DNA of 64,000 nt. Source: Microbacterium sp. AZCO (lineage in GTDB: Bacteria > Actinomycetota > Actinomycetes > Actinomycetales > Microbacteriaceae). The notes under the pieces were generated by a model that was given only the letters and a program-made list of their open reading frames with translations, was not told the DNA's origin and ran no database searches. The stretch is from NCBI RefSeq assembly GCF_039614715.1, contig NZ_CP154857.1, positions 868,001-932,000 on the forward strand, written 5' to 3'. How positions within the stretch are numbered: the first letter of the stretch is position 1; each line of letters opens with the position of its first letter. The position numbers were made by a program, and so were the translations under genes. Below, one piece after another: positions 26,292 through 35,380 of the stretch.

Positions 26292-29200
26292 ATGTTCCGG
26301 AAGATCCTGGTCGCAAACCGAGGCGAGATCGCGATTCGCGCGTTCCGCGCGGCGTTCGAGCTGGGGGCCCGCACGGTCGCGGTGTTCCCGTACGAGGACC
26401 GCGGCTCGCTCCATCGGCAGAAGGCCGACGAGTCGTACGTCATCGGCGAGCAGGGGCATCCCGTGCGCGCATACCTCGATGTCGAGGAGATCATCCGCGT
26501 CGCACTGGAGTCCGGCGCGGACGCGATCTACCCCGGCTACGGCTTCCTCTCGGAGAACCCCGAGCTCGCCGCCCGCGCCGCCGAGAACGGCATCACCTTC
26601 ATCGGACCGCCGTCGCGCGCGCTCGAGATGGCGGGCAACAAGGTCACCGCCAAGGAGCACGCGATCGCGGCGGGCGTGCCCGTGCTGAAGTCGACCGAGG
26701 CCTCGGAAGACGTCGACGCCCTCGTCGCGCAGGCGGGCGACATCGGCTTCCCCATCTTCGTCAAGGCCGTCGCGGGCGGCGGCGGCCGGGGCATGCGCCG
26801 CGTCGAGACGCCGGGCGACCTGCCGCCCGCCATCGCCGAGGCGATGCGCGAGGCCGGAGCCGCCTTCGGCGACGCGCGGGTCTTCCTCGAGCAGGCCGTC
26901 GTGCGCCCGCGTCACATCGAGGTGCAGATCCTCGCGGATGCCACGGGCCACACCGTGCACCTGTTCGAGCGCGACTGCTCTGTGCAGCGCCGCCACCAGA
27001 AGGTGATCGAGATCGCCCCGGCTCCGAACATCTCGGAGGAACTGCGCGCCGCTCTGCACCGCGACGCCGTCGCGTTCGCCGAGTCGATCGGCTACGTCAA
27101 CGCCGGCACCGTGGAGTTCCTCGTCGACACGGCGGGGGAGCGGGCGGGTCAGCACGTGTTCATCGAGATGAACCCGCGCATCCAGGTCGAGCACACCGTG
27201 ACGGAGGAGGTCACGGACGTCGACCTCGTCCAGTCGCAGATCCGCATCGCCGCCGGCGAGACGCTGAACGACCTCGGCCTCGACCAGGACAGCATCGTCC
27301 TGCGCGGCGCCGCGCTCCAGTGCCGCATCACGACGGAGGACCCGGCGCAGGGCTTCCGCCCCGACACGGGCCGCATCACGACGTACCGCTCGCCCGGCGG
27401 CGCCGGCATCCGCCTCGACGGCGGCACGACGGCCGCCGGGTCGCAGGTGAGTCCGCACTTCGACTCGATGCTCGCCAAGCTCACGTGCCGCGGCCGCGAC
27501 TTCCCGGCCGCCGTCGCGCGGGCGAAGCGCGCCCTCGCGGAGTTCCGCATCCGCGGCGTCGCGACCAACATCCCCTTCCTGCGCGCCGTGCTGGACGACC
27601 CGTCGTTCGTCGAGGGCGACCTCAGCACCGCTTTCATCGAGGAGCGGCCGAACCTGCTCACGAGCCACCCATCGCGCGACCGCGCGACGAAGCTCATCAA
27701 CTGGCTTGCCGACGTCACGGTGAACCGCCCCTACGGCGAGAAGCCCGTGTCGGTCTCGCCGGGAAGCAAGCTCCCCGCCATCGACCTGACGACGCCGCCG
27801 CCGGCGGGCACGCTCGACCGCCTGCGCGAGCTCGGCCCGACCGGTTTCGCCCGCGCCCTGCGCGAGCAGGTGCCGCTCGCCGTCACCGAGACGACGTACC
27901 GTGACGCGCACCAGTCGCTGCTGGCGACGCGCGTGCGCACGCGCGACCTCGTCCGCGTCGGGCCCCACGTCGCCCGCATGACGCCCGGCCTGCTGTCGGT
28001 CGAGGCGTGGGGAGGCGCGACGTACGACGTCGCCCTGCGCTTCCTCGCGGAAGACCCCTGGGAGCGCCTGGCCGCCGTGCGCGAAGCGATCCCCAACATC
28101 CCGATCCAGATGCTGCTGCGCGGCCGCAACACTGTCGGCTACACCCCGCGACCGGTGGAGGTGACCGACGCCTTCGTGCGCGAGGCGACGGCGACGGGCG
28201 TCGACATCTTCCGCATCTTCGACGCCCTCAACGACGTCGACCAGATGCGCCCCGCCATCTCCGCCGTGCTCGAGACGGGCACCGCGGTCGCCGAGGTCGC
28301 CGTCTGCTACACGGCCGACCTGCTCGACCCGGCCGAGAAGCTCTACACCCTCGACTACTACCTGCGCCTCGCCGACCAGATCGTCGAATCGGGCGCGCAC
28401 ATCCTCGCCATCAAGGACATGGCGGGCCTCCTGCGCCCCGCTGCCGCGGCGAAGCTCGTCACGGCGCTGCGCGAGCGCTTCGACCTGCCCGTGCACCTCC
28501 ACACGCACGACACGGCGGGCGGCCAGCTCGCGACGCTGCTCGCCGCCAGCGCGGCGGGAGTGGACGCGGTGGATGCCGCGGCCGCGCCGCTCTCGGGAAC
28601 CACGAGCCAGCCGTCGCTGTCGGCGCTCGTCGCCGCGCTCGCCCACACCGAGCGCGACACCGGCATCGACCTCGCCGCGGTGAGCGACCTCGAGCCCTAC
28701 TGGGAGGGCGTGCGGCACCTCTACGCGCCGTTCGAGTCCGGCCTTCCCGGCCCCACGGGCCGCGTGTACCACCACGAGATCCCCGGCGGGCAGCTGTCCA
28801 ACCTGCGCCAGCAGGCGATCGCGCTCGGCATGGCCGACGACTTCGAGCTCATCGAGGACATGTACGCCGCCGCCGACCGCATCCTGGGCCGCATCCCGAA
28901 GGTCACGCCCTCGTCGAAGGTCGTCGGCGACCTCGCGCTCGCGCTGGTCGCCGCCAAGGCAGACCCGGCCGACTTCGCCGAGAATCCGCAGAACTACGAC
29001 ATCCCCGACTCCGTCGTGGGCTTCATGGCCGGCGAGCTGGGCGACCTGCCCGGCGGCTGGCCCGAGCCCTTCCGCACGAAGGTGCTCGCGGGCCGCCAGA
29101 TCTCGATCGAGATCCCGCCCCTCACGGACGCGGAGCGCGAAGGCCTCGCGGGGGATGCGGCATCCCGTCGCCGCACGCTCAACCGGCTCCTCTTCCCGGG

Positions 29201-29699
29201 GCCCGCACGCGAGTTCGAGACGCTCCGCGAGACCTACGGCGACCTCTCGACGCTCGGGACGCCCGACTACCTCTACGGCCTCAAGCCGGGCGAGGAGCAC
29301 GTCGCCGAGATCGACCCCGGCGTGCAGCTGTACGTGGGCCTCGAGGCGATCGGCGAGGCCGATGCCAAGGGCGTCCGGACCGTCATGACCACCCTGAACG
29401 GACAGCTCCGCCCCGTCTACGTGCGCGACCGCAGCATCAAGGTCGAGACGCGCCAGGCCGAGAAGGCCGACACGTCGAAGCCCGGTCAGGTCGCCGCACC
29501 GTTCTCCGGCGCCGTGACGGTCAAGGTCGATGTCGGGGCGAAGGTCGCGGCCAGTCAGCCCGTCGCCTCGATCGAGGCCATGAAGATGGAGGCCGCGATC
29601 ACCGCTCCCGTCGACGGAGTGATTGAACGGGTGGCCATCGTGGGTACCCAGCAGGTGGAGGCTGGCGACCTTTTGGTCGTCATCCGCCCCTCCCAGTAG
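26292..29699 (+). CDS. pyc: Pyruvate carboxylase
   Basis: Anaplerotic, biotin-dependent carboxylation of pyruvate to oxaloacetate. The 1135 residues have the single-chain alpha4 layout. Biotin carboxylase domain (1-450) starts FRKILVANRGEIAIRAFRAA, with ATP-grasp AGGGGRGMRR near 160 and EMNPRIQVEHTVTEE near 293. Carboxyltransferase (about 530-800) has TTYRDAHQSLLATRVRTRDL and NMAGLL-like IKDMAGLLRPAAA. The biotinyl domain at the C-terminus has the target lysine in IEAMKMEAAI near 1097. ATG 26292 is preferred over GTG 26286 because GAGG would then serve as ribosome binding site. Its TAG stop doubles as the start of the next gene's -10. Confidence 0.97.
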   Translation: MFRKILVANRGEIAIRAFRAAFELGARTVAVFPYEDRGSLHRQKADESYVIGEQGHPVRAYLDVEEIIRVALESGADAIYPGYGFLSENPELAARAAENGITFIGPPSRALEMAGNKVTAKEHAIAAGVPVLKSTEASEDVDALVAQAGDIGFPIFVKAVAGGGGRGMRRVETPGDLPPAIAEAMREAGAAFGDARVFLEQAVVRPRHIEVQILADATGHTVHLFERDCSVQRRHQKVIEIAPAPNISEELRAALHRDAVAFAESIGYVNAGTVEFLVDTAGERAGQHVFIEMNPRIQVEHTVTEEVTDVDLVQSQIRIAAGETLNDLGLDQDSIVLRGAALQCRITTEDPAQGFRPDTGRITTYRSPGGAGIRLDGGTTAAGSQVSPHFDSMLAKLTCRGRDFPAAVARAKRALAEFRIRGVATNIPFLRAVLDDPSFVEGDLSTAFIEERPNLLTSHPSRDRATKLINWLADVTVNRPYGEKPVSVSPGSKLPAIDLTTPPPAGTLDRLRELGPTGFARALREQVPLAVTETTYRDAHQSLLATRVRTRDLVRVGPHVARMTPGLLSVEAWGGATYDVALRFLAEDPWERLAAVREAIPNIPIQMLLRGRNTVGYTPRPVEVTDAFVREATATGVDIFRIFDALNDVDQMRPAISAVLETGTAVAEVAVCYTADLLDPAEKLYTLDYYLRLADQIVESGAHILAIKDMAGLLRPAAAAKLVTALRERFDLPVHLHTHDTAGGQLATLLAASAAGVDAVDAAAAPLSGTTSQPSLSALVAALAHTERDTGIDLAAVSDLEPYWEGVRHLYAPFESGLPGPTGRVYHHEIPGGQLSNLRQQAIALGMADDFELIEDMYAAADRILGRIPKVTPSSKVVGDLALALVAAKADPADFAENPQNYDIPDSVVGFMAGELGDLPGGWPEPFRTKVLAGRQISIEIPPLTDAEREGLAGDAASRRRTLNRLLFPGPAREFETLRETYGDLSTLGTPDYLYGLKPGEEHVAEIDPGVQLYVGLEAIGEADAKGVRTVMTTLNGQLRPVYVRDRSIKVETRQAEKADTSKPGQVAAPFSGAVTVKVDVGAKVAASQPVASIEAMKMEAAITAPVDGVIERVAIVGTQQVEAGDLLVVIRPSQ

Positions 29700-29708
29700 C
29701 CTGGGAGA
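29697..29708 (+). promoter_or_regulatory. Leaderless -10 (TAGCCT-N6-GTG) built on the pyc stop codon
   Basis: TAGCCT (29697-29702) lies six bases before GTG 29709; its TAG is the pyc stop. TTGGTC (29673-29678), 18 bases upstream and inside pyc, is the -35 candidate. Confidence 0.6.
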
Positions 29709-31799
29709 GTGGGGCCGACACCCGATCACCCCACTGGAGACCATGCAGTGACGCCCGATCGCAACGACCAGAACCCTGACGAAGAGACCGAGAACGGTGT
29801 GCTCGCCGAGACCGGAGGCCTCGATACGACGGCCCTCGGCATCATCAGCGGCGGCACCCAGCAGGTGAGCGTCGCCCTCCCGTCCGCCTCCGACGACGAG
29901 GAGCTCGACGACGACGACGTCGTGGGCGACGAGGTCGAGGTCGAGGCCATCGACGTCGACTTCGTCCCGCGGCTCGAGCGCCCCGCCTACGAGGCGGCGT
30001 GGCTCGGGCAGGCGGTGGAGCAGCCCGCCGAGCCGCAGGAGCCCGTCGAGCCGGAGGAGCTGGTCGAGCCGGCGGAGCCGGTCGAGGAGGCCGTACTCGA
30101 GCCCGAGCCGACCGAGCACGAGTATGCCGCCGAGGCCGAGCACGAGTATGCCGCCGAGGCTGAGCACGAGTATGTCGCCGAGGCCGAGGCCGAGGCCGCG
30201 GCCGAGCTCGAGGCGGAGCCGATTCTCGAGCCGGAGCCTGAAGCCGAGCCCGTGTACGAGGCCGAGCCCGTGTACGAGGCCGAGCCGGTGCACGAGGCCG
30301 AGCTCGTCGCGGACACGGTGCCGCTCGACGAGTCGGACGACGACCATGAGCTCGCGCAGCACGACCAGGACGAAGAGGCTCAGGATGCCGCGACCGCCGT
30401 GCACGCACACGCCGCGACCGCGCCTGCCATGGAGTTCGTCGCCGGCACCCCCGACCGGGAACCCGGCTCCGCCGTCGCCGCCGACATCGAGGAGGATGAC
30501 TTCCTCGACGCCGACATCGCGGACGACGACGACCTCGACCTCGCCCTCGCTTTCGAGGACACTGATGAGATCGCCGAGTCGGGAGGACCGACATATTCGA
30601 CCGTGGAGGCCGACATCGTGACCGAGCAGCAGAAGCCGGGCGCTCAGAGCGCCGACGCCGAGCCCGCCGCACGGGCGGGTGCGGCATCCACTCCCACGGG
30701 GCCCTTCCCGACGGGAGCCAACCCCGCGACGCGTCGCGAGGCCAACACCGGGAGCATCGACAAGGTCGAGCGCGCCCACGCCATGGAGCGCGTGCAGACG
30801 CGCTCCGATGTCGCTCTCACGTCGAAGCGTCTCGGCGAGTTCGAGTCGGGCCGCGAGTCCGCCGACCTCCTCACCGCCGACCGCCTCCTCGACCCGCACC
30901 AGATCGTGCGACCGGAGCCCGAAGGCGCGTGGCAGCACTTCGTGTACTCGATCACGGGCCACCGGGTGAACCTCGGCGACGGCAAGCGCGCGCGGGCCCG
31001 CAAGGAGCTCAGCCGCCGCATCTCCGCGCCGCTCGGTCAGGGTGCGCGCTTCGTGCCGGTCCTCTCGCGCAAGGGCGGCGTCGGCAAGACGACGATCACG
31101 ACCCTCCTCGGCATGGCGCTCGCGGACGCCCGCGACGACCGCATCATCGCGATGGACGCCAACCCGGATCGCGGCACGCTCGCCGACCGCATCGCGAACC
31201 AGAACGGCAAGACGGTCCGTGACCTCGCGCGCGCCCGCGGCGAGATCGCCGGCTACGCGGGGATCTCCTCGATCGTCGCGCGCGACGACACGCGCCTCGA
31301 CGTGCTCTCCTCCGACGCCGACCCCCGCGTGTCCGAGGCGTTCAGCGACAAGGACTACCACGACGTCGCGGCGATCGCGGCCCACTACTATTCGATCGTC
31401 CTCACCGACACGGGCACGGGCATCGTGCACTCGGTCATGCAGGCGACGCTCGAGCTCGCCGACCAGCTCGTCGTCGTGTCGGGTCTGAGCGTCGAAGAGG
31501 CGCGACTGGCGTCCGAGACCCTCACGTGGCTGGAGACGAACGGCTACTCCGAGCAGGTGCGCGGAGCCGTCGTCGTGCTGAACAACGCGCGCCCGGGCAC
31601 GCCCCTGGTCCGCCTCGATGAGCTCGAGACGCACTTCAGCACGCGGGTGCGATCGGTCGTGCGCATGCCGTACGACCCGCTCATCGCGGCGGGCAGTGCC
31701 ATCACGTTCCGCGATCTGCGGCCCGAGACGCGCCTCGCCGCGCGCGAGCTCGCCGCCGACGTCGTCGAGGGCCTGCGCACGCTGGCTTCGGCCGCGTGA
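29709..31799 (+). CDS. ParA/MinD-like ATPase with long acidic repetitive N-terminus
   Basis: The 696-residue protein has two parts. Residues 1 to about 330 are a low-complexity, Glu/Ala/Pro/Asp-rich region with exact tandem repeats. From about 430 follows a MinD/ParA-type ATPase: FVPVLSRKGGVGKTTITTLL near 447, IIAMDANPDRGTLADRI near 478, IVLTDTGTGIVHSVMQAT near 562 in the Walker B position, VVVLNNARPGTPLVRLDE near 620. This layout recalls disordered-plus-ATPase EspI-like proteins of Actinobacteria. GTG 29709 fits the leaderless promoter; GTG 29748, with GGAG upstream, is the alternative. Overlaps def by four bases. Confidence 0.82.
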   Translation: MGPTPDHPTGDHAVTPDRNDQNPDEETENGVLAETGGLDTTALGIISGGTQQVSVALPSASDDEELDDDDVVGDEVEVEAIDVDFVPRLERPAYEAAWLGQAVEQPAEPQEPVEPEELVEPAEPVEEAVLEPEPTEHEYAAEAEHEYAAEAEHEYVAEAEAEAAAELEAEPILEPEPEAEPVYEAEPVYEAEPVHEAELVADTVPLDESDDDHELAQHDQDEEAQDAATAVHAHAATAPAMEFVAGTPDREPGSAVAADIEEDDFLDADIADDDDLDLALAFEDTDEIAESGGPTYSTVEADIVTEQQKPGAQSADAEPAARAGAASTPTGPFPTGANPATRREANTGSIDKVERAHAMERVQTRSDVALTSKRLGEFESGRESADLLTADRLLDPHQIVRPEPEGAWQHFVYSITGHRVNLGDGKRARARKELSRRISAPLGQGARFVPVLSRKGGVGKTTITTLLGMALADARDDRIIAMDANPDRGTLADRIANQNGKTVRDLARARGEIAGYAGISSIVARDDTRLDVLSSDADPRVSEAFSDKDYHDVAAIAAHYYSIVLTDTGTGIVHSVMQATLELADQLVVVSGLSVEEARLASETLTWLETNGYSEQVRGAVVVLNNARPGTPLVRLDELETHFSTRVRSVVRMPYDPLIAAGSAITFRDLRPETRLAARELAADVVEGLRTLASAA
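30114..30299 (+). repeat. Two in-frame tandem repeats in the acidic ParA-like gene
   Basis: Three 24-base units at 30114-30137, 30138-30161 and 30162-30185 encode EHEYAAEA with slight change in the third. Three 18-base units at 30246-30263, 30264-30281 and 30282-30299 encode EPVYEA/EPVHEA. The near-identity at DNA level suggests recent slippage or active length variation. Confidence 0.85.
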
Positions 31800-32287
31800 C
31801 GGTCCGTCCCATCCGCCTCTTCGGCGACCCCGTGCTGCGCGCCCCGAGCGCGCCCATCGGGACGATCGACGACGGCGTGCGCGCGCTCGTGCAGGATCTC
31901 CTCGACACCGTCGAGCTGCCTGGACGCGCCGGCGTCGCCGCGCCGCAGATCGGCGTCGGCCTGCGGGCGTTCAGCTACAACATCGACGGCGACATCGGGT
32001 ACATCCTCAATCCCGAGATCGTGGAGCTCTCCGGCGATCCCGAGCCCACGGGGGAGGGATGCCTCTCCGTCCCCGGTCTGTGGCACGACGCGCTGCGCCA
32101 CCCGCACGCGAAGGTGCGCGGCATCGACCTCGACGGCAACGAGATCGAGCTGGAGGGCGACGGTCTGCTCGCGCAGGCGCTGCAGCACGAGACCGACCAC
32201 CTCGACGGCATGCTGTATATCCAGCGGCTCTCGCCCGACGACCGCAAGGTCGCGATGCGCGAGATCCGCGAGTCGGACTGGTTCTAG
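31796..32287 (+). CDS. def: Peptide deformylase
   Basis: Fe(II)-type metalloenzyme that removes the formyl group from nascent proteins. The 163 residues show all three motifs: GVAAPQIGV near 45 (GxGxAAPQ variant), EGCLSVPGL near 85 with the metal Cys, and QHETDHLDGML near 133 with HExxH as HETDH. The GTG overlaps the stop of the ParA-like gene by four bases (GTGA), so it depends on that transcript. A strong terminator follows 37 bases after the stop. Confidence 0.94.
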   Translation: MTVRPIRLFGDPVLRAPSAPIGTIDDGVRALVQDLLDTVELPGRAGVAAPQIGVGLRAFSYNIDGDIGYILNPEIVELSGDPEPTGEGCLSVPGLWHDALRHPHAKVRGIDLDGNEIELEGDGLLAQALQHETDHLDGMLYIQRLSPDDRKVAMREIRESDWF

Positions 32288-32324
32288 CCCGTCCCGCCCC
32301 CGTCACGCCGGTCGGCCTTAGGCT

Positions 32325-32369
32325 GAAGGCGAGAGGACCCCGCGCGATGCCCGGGGTCCTCTCGCCTTC
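32325..32369. terminator. Bidirectional terminator between def and the acyl-CoA synthetase gene
   Basis: A perfect 18-bp stem, 32325-32342 with 32352-32369, nine-base loop. Outer ends GAAGG/CCTTC are flanked by GCT and GTC, without long T-runs. Confidence 0.88.
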
Positions 32370-32378
32370 GTCGGGGCG

Positions 32379-34208
32379 TCAGCCCCCGAGCGACACGTTC
32401 GTCGTCGAGACCGGCACGTTGTAGAGCCCGTCGACGTCGGCGGCGAAGTCCTGCAGGATGACGTTCCGCTTGATGCTCATCTTCGGCGTCAGGTGCCCGC
32501 TCGCCTCGGTCCACTCGGTCGGCAGAATCGTGAACTTCCGGATCGACTCGGCCCGCGACACGAACTTGTTCGCGTTGTCGATCGCGCGCTGCACCTCGGC
32601 ACGCACGGCGCTGTTCGCGGCGGCCTCCTGGAGCGACATGTCTGCCGGAAGGTCGTTGTTGGCGAGCCAGGTCGGAAGCATCTCCGGGTCGAGCGTCACG
32701 AGCGCCGACACGAACGGCTTCTGGTCGCCGACGACGACGACCTGCCCGACGATCGGGTTGGCGCGGATCGGGTCTTCGAGCGCGGCCGGAGAGACGTTCT
32801 TGCCACCCGCCGTGACGATGATCTCCTTCTTGCGGCCCGTGATCTTGAGGAAGCCCTCGTCGTCGAACGTGCCGATGTCGCCCGTCTTGAACCAGTCGCC
32901 CTCGAACGCGGCGGCGGTCGCCTCCGGGTTGCGCCAGTACTCCTTGAAGACGTTGATGCCCCGCACCTCGATCTCGCCGTCATCGGCGAGACGGATGCCG
33001 ACGCCCGGCAGCGCGGGGCCGACGGTGCCGATCTTCGATTTCGTCGCGAGGTTGACCGTCGCAGGAGCGGTGGTCTCGGTGAGGCCGTAGCCCTCGAGGA
33101 TCACGACGCCGAGGCTGTGGAAGAAGTGGCCGAGGCGCGAGCCCAGGGGAGCGGAGCCGGAGACGGCGTAGACGACGCGGCCGCCCATCGCCTCGCGCAG
33201 CTTGCTGTAGACGAGACGGTCGAAGACGGCGAACTTGATCTTCGTCCAGACGCCGACCTTCCTGCCCTCCTCGAGCGCCTTGGAGTGCTCGATCGCGGTC
33301 TGCGCGGCAGCGCGGAAGATCTTGCCCTTGCCGCCGGCCTCGGCCTTCTGCTCGGCGGAGTTGTAGACCTTCTCGAACACGCGCGGCACGGCGAGCAGGA
33401 ACGTCGGCTTGAACGACCCGAGCGCCGGCAGGAGCTGCTTCGTGTCGGGCTGGTGGCCGGTCTTGACGCCGGAGTGCACGGCCAGGATCGAGATGAAGCG
33501 GGCGAACACGTGCGCCGTCGTGATGAAGAGGAGGGTCGACGCTCCGGGCATCTCCACGACGTCCGACAGCGCCTTGGCGGCGTTGCGGCTCAGCTCGACG
33601 AAGTTGCCGTGCGTCAGGACGCAGCCCTTGGGGCGGCCGGTCGAGCCCGACGTGTAGATGAGGGTCGCGATGTCGGCGGAGTTCGCGATGGTGCGACGCC
33701 GTTCGATCTCGGCATCCGGGATCTCCTTGCCCTGCTCGACGAGCGTTGCAAGATCGCCGCCGTGCATCGTCCAGGTGGAGCGGATGAGGGGCAGATCGGC
33801 GCGGACCTCGTCGATGCGCGCCGTGTGCTCGGGCGACTCGGTGATGCACGCGATGGCGCCGGAGTCCGACAGGTTCCACTGGATCTGCGCGGCGGAGCTG
33901 GTCTCGTAGATCGGCACCATGACAGCGCCGGCGTAGAAGAGGGCGAAGTCGACGAGCGTCCACTCATATGTCGTGCGGGCGATGAAGCCCACCTTGTCGC
34001 CCGGCTCGATGCCGTTGGCCACGAAGCCTTTGGCGAGGGCGATGACCTGCCGCTGGAACTCGGCGGCCGAGATGTCGCGCCATCCCTCGCCCTCCGGCAC
34101 GGCGAACAGCGCGAGCTGCGGGGTGCGCTTGACGCGCTCCACGAGCAGATCGGTGATGTTCGCCTGCGCATCGGCAGGGACGATCGCGGGGACTTCGAAC
34201 TGGACCAC
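32379..34208 (-). CDS. Long-chain fatty-acid-CoA ligase (FadD15-like)
   Basis: AMP-forming ligase activating long-chain fatty acids for lipid synthesis or oxidation. The 609 residues fit the FadD15 group: A3 P-loop TLIYTSGSTGRPKGCVLTHG near 182, the linker EGYGLTETTAP near 365, WFKTGDIGTFDDEGFLKITG near 455 (A8 with catalytic Asp), and RKKEIIVTAGGKNVSP near 475. The C-terminus is short, without a membrane anchor. GTG 34208 has AAGGAG six bases upstream. TAGACT (34262-34257) is a likely -10 with a 42-base leader. Divergent from glk. Confidence 0.93.
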   Translation of the reverse strand: MVQFEVPAIVPADAQANITDLLVERVKRTPQLALFAVPEGEGWRDISAAEFQRQVIALAKGFVANGIEPGDKVGFIARTTYEWTLVDFALFYAGAVMVPIYETSSAAQIQWNLSDSGAIACITESPEHTARIDEVRADLPLIRSTWTMHGGDLATLVEQGKEIPDAEIERRRTIANSADIATLIYTSGSTGRPKGCVLTHGNFVELSRNAAKALSDVVEMPGASTLLFITTAHVFARFISILAVHSGVKTGHQPDTKQLLPALGSFKPTFLLAVPRVFEKVYNSAEQKAEAGGKGKIFRAAAQTAIEHSKALEEGRKVGVWTKIKFAVFDRLVYSKLREAMGGRVVYAVSGSAPLGSRLGHFFHSLGVVILEGYGLTETTAPATVNLATKSKIGTVGPALPGVGIRLADDGEIEVRGINVFKEYWRNPEATAAAFEGDWFKTGDIGTFDDEGFLKITGRKKEIIVTAGGKNVSPAALEDPIRANPIVGQVVVVGDQKPFVSALVTLDPEMLPTWLANNDLPADMSLQEAAANSAVRAEVQRAIDNANKFVSRAESIRKFTILPTEWTEASGHLTPKMSIKRNVILQDFAADVDGLYNVPVSTTNVSLGG

Positions 34209-34256
34209 GGCAACTCCTTCGGTACCGGCATGAATCTGTCGGGTGAGCCTTCTCGG

Positions 34257-34262
34257 AGTCTA
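34257..34262 (-). promoter_or_regulatory. -10 candidate of the acyl-CoA ligase gene (TAGACT)
   Basis: TAGACT on the minus strand, about 49 bases before GTG 34208. The 212-base divergent gap to glk is the longest intergenic region in the window. Confidence 0.45.
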
Positions 34263-34331
34263 ACCGCTGCCCCTGGCGACTACCGGGCGCCGGCGCATGC
34301 CTGTGGGCGGATGAGCGACACGTCTCGCGGA

Positions 34332-34337
34332 TAGACT
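34332..34337 (+). promoter_or_regulatory. -10 candidate of the glk-plsC operon (TAGACT)
   Basis: TAGACT, giving a leader of about 77 bases that ends in AAAGAGGAGG before GTG 34421. No good -35 is visible. Confidence 0.45.
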
Positions 34338-34420
34338 TCTCAGCGCCGTCGCGCGCGCGGGGAGTGATCCCATCGGGGATGACACGCGCATGCGCGGGCG
34401 AGCAGAAAGAGGAGGGCGCG

Positions 34421-35353
34421 GTGCTCAAGGTCGGAATCGACATCGGCGGGACGAAGATCGCGGGAGGTGTCGTCGACGAGGAGGGCCGCATCGTCGAGCA
34501 GCTCCGCGTGGAGACCCCCACCGACACCGACGCACTCGAAGATGCCGTCGTCGACATGGTCCGCCACCTCGCGGACTCGTACGAGGTCGAGGCCGTCGGC
34601 GTGGCCGCGGCGGGCTTCGTCGACCGCGACCGCGCCGTGCTCATCCACGCGCCGAACATCGCGTGGCGCAACTATCCCCTCAAGGCCAACCTCGAGGGCC
34701 GGCTCTCGATGCCGGTGACGATCGAGAACGATGCCAACGCCGCGGGCTGGGCCGAGTATCGCTTCGGCGGAGGCGCCCATGTCGGCGACATGGTCATGCT
34801 GACCCTCGGCACGGGCGTCGGCGGCGCCGTGATCCTCGGCGGAGAGCTGTACCGCGGCGGCCACGGCATCGGGGCCGAGCTCGGTCACATGCGTTTCACC
34901 CGCGACGGCCGCCCGTGCGGCTGCGGACAGAACGGATGCCTCGAGCAGTACGCGTCGGGCCGCGCCCTGCAGCGCGAGGCCAACGAGATCGCCGACGCGG
35001 AGGGCATCGGCGAGGCCCTCGCGGCCGTCCGCGCCGAGAAGGGCTCGATCTCGGGGCCGGCCGTGTCGCGGCTCGTGCTCGCGGGCGACCCCGGCGCGCT
35101 GGAGGCGCTGCGCCGCGTGGCCACGGCGCTCGGCGAGGCGTGCGGCGGCTTCCAGGCCGTGCTCGACCCGTCGCTGTTCGTCATCGGCGGCGGTGTCGCG
35201 GAGCTGGGTGAGACGCTGCTGGAGCCTGTCCGCCTGGCGTACGAGACGTCGCTGCCCGGGTACGGCGACCGGCCGGTGGCGGAGTTCGCGATCGCCCGTC
35301 TCGGAAACGACGCGGGCATCATCGGCGCTGCCGACCTCGCCGGCGCCGCGTAG
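34421..35353 (+). CDS. glk: ROK-family glucokinase
   Basis: Phosphorylates glucose with ATP (or polyphosphate in some relatives). The 310 residues have the ATP motif VGIDIGGTKIAGGVVDEEG at 4-22, the sugar-binding ENDANAAGWAEYRFGGG near 103, TLGTGVGGAVILGGELYRGG near 128, and the ROK zinc site CGCGQNGCLEQYASG near 166-180 with three cysteines after GHMRF. GTG 34421 (LKVGIDIGG) has AAAGAGGAGG upstream; the frame extends further but without family sequence. 27 bases before the acyltransferase gene. Confidence 0.9.
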   Translation: MLKVGIDIGGTKIAGGVVDEEGRIVEQLRVETPTDTDALEDAVVDMVRHLADSYEVEAVGVAAAGFVDRDRAVLIHAPNIAWRNYPLKANLEGRLSMPVTIENDANAAGWAEYRFGGGAHVGDMVMLTLGTGVGGAVILGGELYRGGHGIGAELGHMRFTRDGRPCGCGQNGCLEQYASGRALQREANEIADAEGIGEALAAVRAEKGSISGPAVSRLVLAGDPGALEALRRVATALGEACGGFQAVLDPSLFVIGGGVAELGETLLEPVRLAYETSLPGYGDRPVAEFAIARLGNDAGIIGAADLAGAA

Positions 35354-35380
35354 AAGACTGAGCTCGAGGAGGCGCCCAGC

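Noticed and set aside
26229..31634. Open frame of 1801 codons on the minus strand opposite pyc and the acidic ParA-like gene
   Set aside because: Arg/Asp/His/Val-rich antisense translation typical of high-GC DNA; pyc and its neighbour on the plus strand have full family motifs throughout.
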